A DNA stretch of 64,000 nucleotides from Saturnia japonica (taxonomy: Eukaryota > Arthropoda > Insecta > Lepidoptera > Saturniidae), in NCBI GenBank assembly GCA_033032175.1, contig CM065312.1, positions 2,852,001 to 2,916,000 of the forward strand, in the 5' to 3' direction. Positions 21,301-32,800 of the stretch are shown in pieces (the stretch's first letter is position 1; every line of letters begins with the position of its first letter). Under the pieces are notes generated by a model. The model saw only the letters and a program-made list of their open reading frames with translations, was not told where the DNA came from and searched no databases. The position numbers and the translations under genes were made by a program.

Positions 21301-22888
21301 TCAAAAAAGTCTAAGCAACATGTACTAATTTAAATTTTAGGATGGTTCTTCACATTATAACGTTGTATTTTATTTTAAAATAATATCTTTAGGGTTCTAT
21401 GATGTAAAAATAACAGCTGTTGTCTTTATAAGTTCTTTTAATAACAGAAATGAACAATATTAGAATATACTGTAGAAACTAAGATACATAAGAAACTAAA
21501 CTTTTTTCTTACAAAATGAAATTTCTAAAGAAAATGTATTTATTGTGAAAGAATAGAACAATTTAATACAAAGTATGGGCTCCTCTGCTATTCAGAACTT
21601 GTCGGCAACGATTATTCATTGAATTAATGAGACTGTTTATGTCATCTTGCGGTATTCGCTCCCAATGGAATTGTAGCAAATCCTTCAGCTGTTGGGTTAT
21701 TGTTGCTCCGTCGAAGTCCTTCAAAACACGTCTCTGGAGCATGTCCCATGCGTACTCGATGGGGTTGAGATCTGGCGCTAGTGCAGGCCAGGGCAATACC
21801 CGGATGTTCTCCGTTGCAAAGTATTCACTGGTTCGCCGAGCTGTATGTGAACGCGCATTGTCATGCATTAACCTAAAATCGGAGCCAAAGGTTTGTGCAA
21901 ATGGGTAGACATAAGGTCTGAGAATATCCTCAATGTAATTTTCAGCATTCATGTTTCCATTTACAAAAACGAGCTCAGTTCGCCTGTTCTTCATAATACC
22001 CGCCCATAACATAACTGTTGAGCCGCTGTATGGATGAACTTCCTGAACGCACCTGAGCCTTTCAGTATTTCCGGGCCGACGATACACTCGCACCCTACTT
22101 GTATCAGGCTTAAACCCGAATCGTGACTCATCGGAAAACATAATTTTATCCCATTGTTCCTGGGTCCATGTTATGCGTTCTCTACACCATTCATATCGAC
22201 GAGCGCGATTCCCGTGACGTATCGGTGGGCACCTGATTGGGCGTCGAGCTCGTAGGCCGTACTCATGCAGTCGATTTCGCACAGTTTGAGGACTTACATC
22301 AACACCACTTAAAATTTGTAGCCTCAAACTTATCTCTCGAGCGGTTAACATCGGCTGGCGTCTTGCAGTCAGTTGTATGTACCGGTCTTGCTGAGTGGTT
22401 GTACTCCTTTTACGGCCTGGATGCTGTTCAGCGGGTTCTCCTGTATTATTGTAGCGCAGCCAAAGACGACAAATAACACTTCTATGAATGCCAAAATGTC
22501 GAGATACCTGAGATTGATTACTTCCCGCTTGCAACATCCCTACAGCTCTTTGCATTTCATCTGCCATCAAATGAAGTCGCTTCATGACGTAAAGAATATG
22601 TAACAATTGAATTTTGTCCCTAACTTTATTTAAATGGTTGGTAAAAATTATAAAATCAAGACTAAGCGTAGCAATTAAAACGCACTTAAATTCAAACAAA
22701 TTCGCAGTCATTTGAATTTTATGAAAAAACAAAACATAATCAAATTTTTTTTTTACAACCATCCAGTATGTCATCAATAACAAAAAAGTTTACTTACCTA
22801 CGCACTTTGTTTGAGTAAATATTTAGAAATTAATTAATATAAATGGAAAAAATTTGTAATATCACGCATGTTGCTTAGACTTTTTTGA
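21301..22888 (-). mobile_element. Tc1 element, apparently full length and coding-intact
   Basis: The terminal inverted repeats TCAAAAAAGTCTAAGCAACA at 21301 and its exact inverse ending at 22888 bracket about 1.59 kb. The right border is TA; the left border reads CA, consistent with one mutated base of a TA target duplication. It encloses an unbroken DD34E transposase. It lies about 630 bases downstream of the sideroflexin stop codon, on the opposite strand. Confidence 0.93.
21563..22585 (-). CDS. Tc1-type transposase, intact 340 residues
   Basis: Cuts and pastes the element at TA sites in the nucleus. The start MKRLHLMADEMQ at 22585 gives 340 residues, the usual Tc1 size. The frame is open upstream to 22783, but that part is AT-rich and unlike the family. 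N-terminal bipartite helix-turn-helix: residues about 8-45 (QSQVSRHFGIHRSVICRLW) and 80-125, joined by a GRKR AT-hook-like motif at 57-60. Catalytic triad: D152 (MFSDESRF), D242 (LMHDNARSHTA) and E277 (LAPDLNPIEYAWD), with exactly 34 residues between the second and third. No stop or frameshift. Base composition is GC-richer than the flanks, as expected for a recent arrival. Confidence 0.95.
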   Translation of the reverse strand: MKRLHLMADEMQRAVGMLQAGSNQSQVSRHFGIHRSVICRLWLRYNNTGEPAEQHPGRKRSTTTQQDRYIQLTARRQPMLTAREISLRLQILSGVDVSPQTVRNRLHEYGLRARRPIRCPPIRHGNRARRYEWCRERITWTQEQWDKIMFSDESRFGFKPDTSRVRVYRRPGNTERLRCVQEVHPYSGSTVMLWAGIMKNRRTELVFVNGNMNAENYIEDILRPYVYPFAQTFGSDFRLMHDNARSHTARRTSEYFATENIRVLPWPALAPDLNPIEYAWDMLQRRVLKDFDGATITQQLKDLLQFHWERIPQDDINSLINSMNNRCRQVLNSRGAHTLY

Positions 22889-23583
22889 TATGTGTATATC
22901 CTTTGTCTGGAGCAAAAATAAGTTATAGTAACGATATTGTTTTGGTTCAACATACAAAAATTCGATAATTTCGAGACGTTGTTGGTACGATAACTGCCGC
23001 GCTTTAGGTTGTGAACCCTGAATTATCATAAAAAAGTCTGTGGATTTTGCGTAATGTGTGCTCGAACATATGGACTAGTGATGAGATAGCATTTGAACAA
23101 GCAAGACAAAAAAAATATGCGCGGTATTAAACTCCAAATAGGTGTAGTTGGGTGAGTGTTGGAACAAAGTATTTAATATTGTAGTTATGGATAGTACCGA
23201 TTCGAAGTAAAAGGATTTTATGATATTTTTCATTAGTTCAATGTGTACATCTCATTTTTACTATACCTTTGTGACTACAATAATATCCGATTTTTTTGTA
23301 ATTATGGCGTCTGCCTATTTAAGCGATTTCGCCAATATTCACAAACCGATAAACTTGTTTACTGTCGACATCGATGTAAATCATTGACGTGAGTTTTAGA
23401 AATATTTTAGGCCCTTTATAATTTTATCTTTATTAAGAATTGAAAAGATATTATTAATATACATTAATATCCGAAATTGAAAAATCGATTAATAATTGTT
23501 TCTTGCAAATCTTGCAATAGATTCTTCACGTCACTATTATTTGTTATAATACTTTGTAAAACTTTGAATAGGTAGTTATTTAC
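22889..23583. other. intergenic, nothing recognised
   Basis: AT-rich sequence between the Tc1 element and the hAT-type MITE. No coding or clear repeat structure. Confidence 0.4.
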
Positions 23584-24191
23584 TAGAGATGCGCAGTGTT
23601 TGACTGAACATTCGTATTCGTTATTTTCGGCGTATTTTTTAATGCTCGTATTCGGTCGAATATTTTTTAATAGTTACCGAATATTTAAATAAAATTATTT
23701 TAAGCTTTACATATTATGTTGTAAAGATTTTATATTTGAGAACCGCACATAGTTTGTATTTGTAAATGAAACAAACAATTTAATAATTGTGTAACCATCA
23801 TCTATTAAAAAAAGAAAGATTATTCGTGTAAAGTTTTTTTTTTCACAAAATATGTTTGCCAAATAAAATTGACTATTCTATGATATCTTGATACGTACCA
23901 TACAATTTAAATAACAAAATTAATTTAAAAAAAAATCTAGGTAAAGTAGAGCTATATTTTCTTATTTTACCCACCACGTGAAAGGGCTCAAATTACGTCG
24001 TAATAAATTCTCATTAAAATATTTTTCTAACTGTAAAGTTAATTGGCTTCCTTTTCTAATTCTTGGATTCTAACCCTTGGATACTAAAAATGAACCGAAT
24101 AATTCGGTCGAATGTTCGGTTTGGTATATCTTGACCAAATATTTTTGCCGAATAGTTGTATTCGATTGAACCCATTTTCGGCGTATCTCTA
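23584..24191. mobile_element. hAT-type non-autonomous element with 8-base target duplication
   Basis: The ends TAGAGATGCGC (left) and GCGTATCTCTA (right) are inverted repeats with one mismatch. The flanking octamers TTATTTAC (23576-23583) and GTATTTAC (24192-24199) match at seven of eight positions. Eight-base duplications and a TAGRGATG-like end are hAT hallmarks. The 608-base interior has many CGAATA/ATTCGG motifs and no ORF, so it depends on a transposase elsewhere. Confidence 0.8.
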
Positions 24192-26770
24192 GTATTTACT
24201 ACGGTTCCGTACTTTTTGTTTATTAAAATAACAATTAGGACAAATGTCTTGCGCTTGTTTAGCGTTGGTTGTTTTATACAGTAATCTTAGTTAGGGGATG
24301 TCCATTAATTATTTGAGGTTCTTTTTTAAATTTGAATCTCACCTCTCTTTCTTGCATGATATTTAGTCTATAGTTTTTAAGTGTATTTTGCTTCATGCCA
24401 CCACCCCTCTGTCATTTTGCGCTCAGGTAATTTATGAACGCAACTTTATATTTTGTTATGTATTTTTTAAATAATCAATTGTTATATATTATATTAGTTG
24501 TAATAAGTTCAAATGGATCTGTTTTGTTGGGTATTTAAACGATATTATTTATTTTAAAATTTGTATTTATTGTAAGTATAATTATTTTGTGTATTTTCAT
24601 TAACTGTTAAAATGTTTTCACTGTCCATTGCAGTGGTATAACTTGATCAATATTAGGGCTAATTACAATGATCTACATTTACATTCCGAATTCAACACTG
24701 ACGCTTCTAAGATTTTTATTTTTGCGAATAATATATATTTTTAAAATAATCTCGCTAGCTAACAGGTGTGTGAACAATTTCGTATCTTAGATCAAAATTA
24801 TTATTTTGGTCGGTGTTTAATATGTTCTTACGATGTTAGTACGACAAATTTTTAATTCATACTAATATTAAATGAAAACAGTTTAATGTATAAAAAATCG
24901 CTTTTGTAATTATTTGTTTGTTTAAGCAATAGGAAGTGGTTATCAGTCGATATCGGTAAAAGTATTTTAATTTCTGGTATATTTTATTAAACCACAAGAG
25001 AACAAAAGGAATAAATTTTTATAGTTTACGATAAAAATTGTCTTCCACTTACGTTTTATTATTGCACTCCTTGCAAATTATTTCTATATCTTTGCAACTC
25101 ATGTACCTTTGTTATTCAAAGTTATGTCGCTTACAGTTTCTTTTTAAATTAATACTTTTGTAAGATTTATTATTATTGTAAACTTGTTACATTCTTTGTT
25201 TCTTGCTTCTTTGAGACAGTTTTGTGTTGTTTTTTTAGTTATTACTTTCTGGAGTAGTTTTATGTAGATCTAGGCCACTTTACTTTTACAAGACAATTTT
25301 TAACAAGGAAAAAAAAACAATTTCAGAGATTTGGCGTAGTTCCCTTCTCTATAAGTCAAAGATCCAATGCCAATGAAATTAAAATGGGGCCACCCTTGAG
25401 GTATCCCTCTTTCGATCGAAAAAGAATCACCTAACTCGGGTCATAAGAAAAGAATTTGTGCTTGAACATTCAAAAAAATACATATACAGTCGAATTGAGG
25501 ACCTTCTCCTTTTTTTAAAGTCGGTAATTTTTTTATTCTATTTGTAATACATATTTACTTTATTAAGCATTTACATATTTATCATATTATAAAGTTATTT
25601 TATGAAGTTACTACAAAGAAGTTTACCTATACCGTAACCTTTTATGATTAATTTGCAGTGTTCTAACAGTAGATATATTATGTATTTATATTTATTTATT
25701 TTGTTTGAGAAATTGCACAATAATGTATTACATTTAAACTTAAAGCTAGTTTACTTATATACTTACTTATTTCTGTAAAATTAACTAAAACCTCCAACGA
25801 AATTGTTTTTGGTGTTAATTTTAAATCGGAACATATCTATAATGAATTCTGTCAATGTACTTTGCTTGAAACTCAACAAGAGTAGATTCGAATAACTTAA
25901 AACATGAACCTTACAGTCGGGTCAACCTGTAATTGGCTTTACTTTTTTTTATTATATCTGTAATATAACAATTGTAAGTGTAATTTTGCTGTTGGAAGCC
26001 CAAAACAAATAAAAAATAATTGCCATATACTTAGTGCAGTAGGTAAAATCCCAAATGTAAGTTACATAGACCACGAATTCAAGAACGTTCGTAAACCAGT
26101 AAAATTAAGGTCTGAAACTATTATGCGGACGGCGAACTAAAGCCATATAAGCAAATAACCAATAGCAATATTGAAAAACGCTTCATGATTGACTAAAAGA
26201 AAAGTCGTTTAAAAAATGTGTGCGCTTTGCGCAGGTTACTAGGTGCATCCGCATCGCTATAACTAGAAATTTAAACTAAAAAATAACTATACATTTCTTT
26301 CTTTAAACATTTATTGAATAAAAGGAGACGCACTAACTTGCCAGTTTATCTTCGAAAAGTTGTACGATTGTTATCTATGCCGTTCAGTATTCATTTGTTT
26401 GTGAATCAAATTTGTAATCTTCACTTTGGAAAAATATGGTATTATTTTGTTAACGTTTTTGTTAAATTAAATAAAAATTTATAAACGGAAAAGACAATAA
26501 AAATACATATTAGAATAAAATTATATTGTTTTATTTCATTGAGAGTATACATGGATGGGCTTAAAGGGCAGTAACAATCTATACAATATGTGTTAAAAAC
26601 CCCGTCGAATCCAAGAAGGGTGTATAGCCCCAATGATATTACCAAAAAAAATATTAAAATTTTATTTATTATGAAAATAAATTATTATTGTGATTTTAAA
26701 TTAACATATTGTTTTAGTTTCCCTAAAATTTAGCAAATTTGTAAAACGTGATAACAACGTCGCCAGTCCC
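24192..26770. other. intergenic, mostly featureless
   Basis: AT-rich. Only a fragment of family G is recognisable at 25355-25530 (CCAATGCCAATGAAATT, TTGAGGTATCCCTC, then a CAGTCGAATTGAGGACC block). No coding region is supported. Confidence 0.4.
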
Positions 26771-26824
26771 CGGCGCGGCGCAGCGGTACGTTTGATCTTA
26801 TGGCGGTACCCTGCGCCGCGTCGC
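26771..26824. repeat. GC-rich hairpin
   Basis: The arms CGCGGCGCAGCGGTAC (26774-26789) and GTACCCTGCGCCGCG (26806-26820) pair over about 15 positions with one bulge, around a 16-base loop. This is a sharp GC island in AT-rich sequence. It may be a tiny MITE or a structured non-coding element. Confidence 0.55.
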
Positions 26825-26994
26825 CTGTATTGCCATGTAAGTTTCCTCATTTAACTAATTTTTTTACATTTTATTAGGGGTAAATTTTTTTACTTATTAT
26901 CTGAGATAGATAACATAAATAAATTATAATCTTGATACCTAATAACACCTTCACGGATCCGACGGGTTTTTTAATACATACTGTATAAATAAAT

Positions 26995-27435
26995 AAAATG
27001 ATAGAGGTTTCCCTTTGTGCGCGTAGGGCGCAAAAACTACTGGATAGATTTTGATATATTTTTTGTTTTACTCCTTCGATACTTATCAAAAAGGAAAATT
27101 ATCACTATATCTTCACTATAAGACGATATTGAACTTTTAAGAAACTACGATTTTTATAAGCACTGCCCGTTCTTCTGGCGTCTACACGAGCGGAGCCGAG
27201 GGCACTGCTAGTATATCAATAAAATAATCGAGGTTTGCCGTTGTGCGCATACCACGCAATACTAATGGTTAGATTTTGAACAATATTTTTTTACTCCTTT
27301 ACCTACTTAGAGTCCTTATCAAAAAATATGTCACGATATCATCACTGAATAAAATGTTATTAACATTCTAAACAAAAATTACTTACGCGTTCTTCTGACG
27401 TCCACGCGAATGAAGCCAAGAGCACAACTAGTCAT
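26995..27435. repeat. tandem pair of family M repeats
   Basis: Two diverged units, about 26995-27210 and 27224-27435, each run from a GAGGTTT.CC.TTGTGCGC head through TGG.TAGATTTTGA, TTATCAAAAA and TATC.TCACT, to a GTTCTTCTG.CGTC.ACGCGA tail. A third unit is at 31410-31590. Confidence 0.5.
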
Positions 27436-27519
27436 CAATATAGTTGTGTGGTTTTTGCATCTGTTTCCGATTTATTTTTTGTGCGTGTTTCAGACTTACA
27501 TAAATCCCGATTTCAATTT

Positions 27520-27875
27520 ACTAGCGGTCGCCCAATGATCGAAATTCGACATAGACTATTTTCTGTTTGACATTTGCAGAACATATGAACTTAAAGAATG
27601 AATATTATATCACTTGCTGTCACTTTTCATTGAGTGATAATGTCAATATTTTGGGGGTTCTAAGTTCAATGTCATTTGTCGGATTAGGATTCGCAGTATT
27701 AACTAATTTAATTTAATATACATATTTGTAATAAATATTATAAATAAATTTTAGCTTTATGCACTCCTCCATATAAACTTTAACCATGCCAAATCTCACA
27801 GACTTCCGTGCATGCAATACACTTAAAAAGGGTACAAAGTTTTTTACTTTACGTATATTAATATAATGATAATGG
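27520..27875 (+). repeat. family F repeat copy 1, about 90 bases longer than copy 2
   Basis: Shares CGCCCAATGATCGAAATTCG, ATATCACTTGCTGTCACTT, AATGTCAATATTTTGGGGG and a terminal ACGTATATTAATAT block with 58251-58520. Between GGATTCG and CATGCCAAATC it has about 90 extra AT-rich bases that the other copy lacks. Confidence 0.6.
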
Positions 27876-28850
27876 AATGTACTCACATTAAATAGTATAA
27901 ATTGACGAGTATATTTTTAATCATTTTCAAACACATAACTTGAGACAACCAACAAAGGTTATGAAAAATGGGTACATTTGTAAACACTGGTAAACTCTAG
28001 GTATAATGTTTCGTAAATGTAACATCCTTGTATGAGTGATGAATATAGGTAGGTGTATATTAATTATATTTATGTATAAAAAAACAAGTTCATAAAGAAA
28101 TATGTTTATTTTATATTCGATGATATTCTTATGATATAGACGATCTATAATTTGCACTCAATAAGCTGGTAGAGAAATATAAATTACACGCGTTACAATG
28201 TACAGTTACTTACGTATTATACAAGTAATAAGGCACCGGAATACGATGAGTATATTTAATTCAATTCTATTATTAATTGGCACCCAAGTTTTTATTATAT
28301 TCGCTCATACAATTTTCGATTGGATATTTATCAAATATTGAGATTTGAATCGACTATTGGAATTATTAATGTTAAAAGTACATAATAATTCTGTTTTATA
28401 GCATCCGACAGTTTTTGACGGCAATGTATAAATTGACTTTCTTGTTTTTTTTTTTAAATAGTGTACCCAAGAAGTACAAGTATAGCGCAGTTATACTATC
28501 CTAAGTCCATTATGTAATTAATAATTTTTTTTTTTTAATTAAAAGCTACCTATAAATTTACTCAGAATTTCACACACCTAATAATTCTGTAGACTACTGA
28601 CATACGTGAATAATGTACAAAGTGAGACTAAACATTTATACTGAATACGTAGCTACATATGACTTATGATAGTTTGTCTCCAATATAACTTTTACGGTTG
28701 GCAACAAAGGGTCGTTTTAGTATAATTGCCGCCATTTAAGACTTCGGATAATAACACAAGAGCATAACCACAAAACGTCAAAACAATTGTTCCAAGGTTG
28801 ATAAAGCTAGTAATAATTTACAATCACAAAGGTTATGTATGTTGTAGTAA
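27876..28850. other. intergenic, nothing recognised
   Basis: AT-rich, no supported gene or structured repeat. Confidence 0.4.
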
Positions 28851-29322
28851 AGGCGCGTCACACACGATCAAAATATTATAAAAATATATGTTTAGAAATA
28901 TTATATTACCATAGCATCTTAAGATATCACAAACAGGTAAGATATGTTAATATATGAAATCGTTTCAGTCTTCCGTAAGTCTGCTTAGGTGCCTCACATA
29001 TTTTTTGTCCGAATTGTGTTTACAGGAAGATTAAATATGAGTAATACAGATTTACTATTAGATATAATAAACAACTCATTAAATGATGATTTTGATTTTA
29101 ATATGCAAATTGCATTAGCACATTCTAAAAGGCGATCAATTTGGACTGTTAAAACTTTTAAATATATTTTAACGAATCAAGAGAAATATTTATCTTTACA
29201 ACCTTTTTTCATCTTAAGATAAATTAACCAAACTGTGCGTACGCGTGTGTCCATTGGATTCTATGGCGAGCGATTTTATCTTAACATAAAATGTTATAGC
29301 AACTTATCGTGTGCGACGCGCA
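28851..29322. mobile_element. PIF/Harbinger-like non-autonomous element (candidate)
   Basis: The ends GGCGCGTCACACACGAT (28852) and the inverse of TGCGCGTCGCACACGAT (29306-29322) form imperfect inverted repeats of about 17 bases. They begin with the GC-rich CGTCRCACACG form seen at Harbinger termini. A three-base target duplication is not clear. A short ORF sits inside. Confidence 0.5.
29037..29222 (+). CDS. 61-residue ORF inside the Harbinger-like element
   Basis: MSNTDLLLDIINNSLNDDFD and onward to a stop at 29222. It is acidic at the start and basic after residue 30 (SKRRSIW). It could be the remnant N-terminus of a Harbinger transposase, but no catalytic residue is present. I do not recognise it firmly. 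Confidence 0.25.
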   Translation: MSNTDLLLDIINNSLNDDFDFNMQIALAHSKRRSIWTVKTFKYILTNQEKYLSLQPFFILR

Positions 29323-29854
29323 TAGTTGCTAAAATAAAATTAGCAATTCTGATAAATGCTATATGCATGCTATCAACTACGATGGGTACGCCTACATTCT
29401 AGTTGATAGAGGCCAATCGTTATCTTTGATCATAAATTATTTGCAGTCGTTTATCACCCTGCTTTACTCATTTGTATAATTTATTATGACGTTAACGATA
29501 AAATAGACGTTAATTGCGGTTCCAATACGATAACTTTATAATAAGTGTTATCGTTGTACAACTAAAAACGATCCTCGATCCAATTTATTTCGAATAACTA
29601 AGTCAATAAGTCTTCAGGTGCCTAACTAAGATAAATTCTTACAAACTAATTAAATAGCTATATAATCCTCGAACGTACGCCATTTAATAATAATAAAACA
29701 AAAACTATAGTTTCTAACACTTTTAAGTATTGATACCTTAAACATCGATAATTGGAAATCGAATAATCGATTCGGTATTATAAATACATTTCTTTTAGAT
29801 TCACGCACAAAAGGAGGCTTCTATTTAATTAAAACTTAACAACTATGTACACAG
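29323..29854. other. 3' flank of the pseudokinase gene
   Basis: AT-rich sequence with several self-complementary GATAA/TTATC words. The 3' UTR of the minus-strand gene should lie here, but no poly(A) signal could be chosen with confidence. Confidence 0.35.
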
Positions 29855-32800
29855 TCAATAGACATTGGCTTTCTCCAATAGTACTGACGCGTCGCACATG
29901 GCTTTCGCTGTGGACCTCACCAAGAACATGAGGTGCAGCTGTTCAAAAACGTTCAGCTGTACCCTCGTCCTGACCAGCCCGTGGAGTACCGTTGCCCGTT
30001 CCAAGTCGAGCCACCTCTGGAGAGACAGCTCCCTGTCTTCCACGGGCACACCTTGAACGATGTCCAAAGGACCCCACAACATAAACTCTAAGACTGTCTT
30101 GGCCTGGTTCAGCGATATGGCTCGTTCCTCCTGAAGTACCTCTTTGAGAAGAGGGGTGAGTTTCTCCCCCGGGAGGAGGATTTCGAGGGATTTGATTGCG
30201 CACTTACACAGCGAGTTGAGGTGTTCCTCTTCGGCTGATTTGCAGTTGATTTCGTCGCTCAATCTGAAAATAATACGTAAATATAAACTAAACTTCCAAC
30301 ACCCCATCTTATAGACTTATTAAGACAATTTTTTTAGGTAATAAGTCATATAAAATCCGAATTTGTCGAGCAATGTAATAACTTCTAAGCAGGTTTTACT
30401 GTCAAAAGGTTATTATAGGGCGGATCATTATGTGAATGATAGTGATGTCTAGAAATGATTCAATATCTGGTACATCTACTAATAACGAAAATATGTAATT
30501 ACAATCAATATTTTTACATAGGTATAAGTAGAGAAAAAAAATGTTGATAAGCCCGACCGAGTTTCTTACGAGCTCTTCTCGACAACTGGGATGTTTGGGG
30601 ACCTAAAGTGAATAAAATATTTTTGATTTTAATTAATAAATAGATTTCAAGTGGAATATTCTAGAATCGAATCGAACATTCTAGATTCGAATGCTGTGAA
30701 AACTTTTGTGTATATTTGAGTTTTTATTTTAACATACTACTATTGACTGGAAACTATAGATGGATATTCATCACCCTAATACTTTACTCTTAGTCTAAAA
30801 TATACTGATGTGAAAACTCTTGTAAGGAATTGTATATAGCTGAGTTTTTTTAACGTAGTATTGTCGACTGGTGGCTTATTAGATGGACATTCCATCCTTG
30901 TGTGTGTATCTTATTCTGGAATGTATTTACCATCGGGTTTGACAAGAACCTTACCACCCTATCAAGTTAGTTGAAAAATGTAGATAAATTATTAATAATG
31001 GAACATACCCTTGTAATATACACAATCTCCCGTAACAGTTAGTCTTAGGTGCTGACAGAGAGTTGAGTCTGTCGTCCGTTGAAGGGATATTGTTCCCATG
31101 AGGCATAGGCGGCGTCTCTCGCAGTGATATGAACGAGGTTAAGGTTTCGGGAACTTCTTCGACTCCTCGAGCCTGGAGACACTTCAGCCCGTTGATGATC
31201 TGCAGCATCATGAAGATAGCCTCGTGGATTTGCTCCGTTTGGACGAGCTGGTATTCTTTTGTGGTCAGACGTTCGGCAGTGTGCAGACTTTCACCGTACG
31301 ACTGAATTGTGTCGACTTGCGCGTGAGCCAGAACTACGATAGTCGCTAAAAGAGGAAAGTGAAAAGGTATTTTTTTTTTAAGTTGAGAATATATTTATAA
31401 ATCAATTATTCAGGTTTACTTGCGCGCGCGTCACGCGAAATCTACTGGATAGACTTTGACTAAATGTTTTTTGTTTCATTGCTTAGATACTTGGTCTTAT
31501 CAAAAAATAAATTAAAAAAATATCACGATATCTTCATTCCATAAAAAGTTATTAAGTTTTAAGAAACTACGATATTTATAAGTACTATGCATTCAGAGAT
31601 GTTTTTTGCCGTGGTGTTAAATATATAATAAATACCGCAAACGAAGTCGCATGTATCAGCTATTCAAAAATAAACACAAAATTTCGGAAGAAAACATCGC
31701 AAATTACTCCCTCTCTGTACTTCCACTAAATATAATTATTAATTGAATAATAATTTACAATTGTAAATTGTAATCAAAAATTACACAGTAAAAAGTACAG
31801 ATTTTGATAAAATCTTGCATATTATGTAGCGTGTTACATAATATTGTCTATGAATATGAACAACTTTTTTCGCGGGGAATTATTATATAATATTTTAACG
31901 ACCAACTCAAAAGACACCGAGCTAAGCTTGGTCGCCCTGATACTATAATTATTAATTGAATAATCATTTACAATTGTAAATTGTAATCAAAGAGACACAC
32001 TTTAATAAATACTGAAGAGCCCAAGCAAGTTTGTAGGCACTAGTATGTTTTTCAAAACGGGTGGTAGTGTGTTGACATTCACAAGTGCCTTCTTAGGGCT
32101 TAAATTGACTAAAGTAGTTTTTGGTTTTGTAACAAAGAAGTGTAGCGAATAAAATAATGTAAAGCATGGAAAAATCATTGAGAATGTTTCATTTCAAATC
32201 TTAATGTGGATTTCTTTTTGAAAATCTTATTATATAAACCAATATTACCAATATATACGTGACTTTGGCAGAATTTTGTAAAAACAGAGTTGAAGAACAA
32301 TACGACAGTAAAATGTGTAAATTAATATTATGAACTAATTGAGATATCCTACCTTGCACCAAGTCATCGCCATCTTCTCCAAACTGTTGTCTCGGTACCA
32401 GATCGCAAAACTCGGTTATAGCATTCAGGCTCAACGTTTGCGGTTGAACCGACTGCTGGCAGACCATCTGCGAAGCCATATGCTCCTTATAAAGCATCAG
32501 GGTGACGTTCACTGAACTTTGGTTGGAGCTCCACACGGCTGGGTAGAAGATACGTTTACCGGATTTCACAAAACCACCCTTCCCTGATGTTTGTACCGTG
32601 AAATCGTTCCACCTGAGATTCGTACAAGCTTTCAGGCCTCGGAGCGATGGCTGCATCGCCGCGCTTTGTTGTACCTGAAAAGTTTTTTTTTGTTATTATT
32701 TTACAAGGCCGACATTTTCAATGTGTGTTTATGTTATTTCTAAATAATATGTCAGATACTCAAGCAAAATTCACTTGCGTCTTCTTTGATTTGACCACTG

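Noticed and set aside
24290..24330. GGGGATGTCCATTAATTA as a transposon end
   Set aside because: No matching inverse end was found nearby.
29943..30203. 86-codon minus-strand frame overlapping the last pseudokinase exon
   Set aside because: Alternative frame of a well-supported exon. The other frame matches the PEAK C-terminus.
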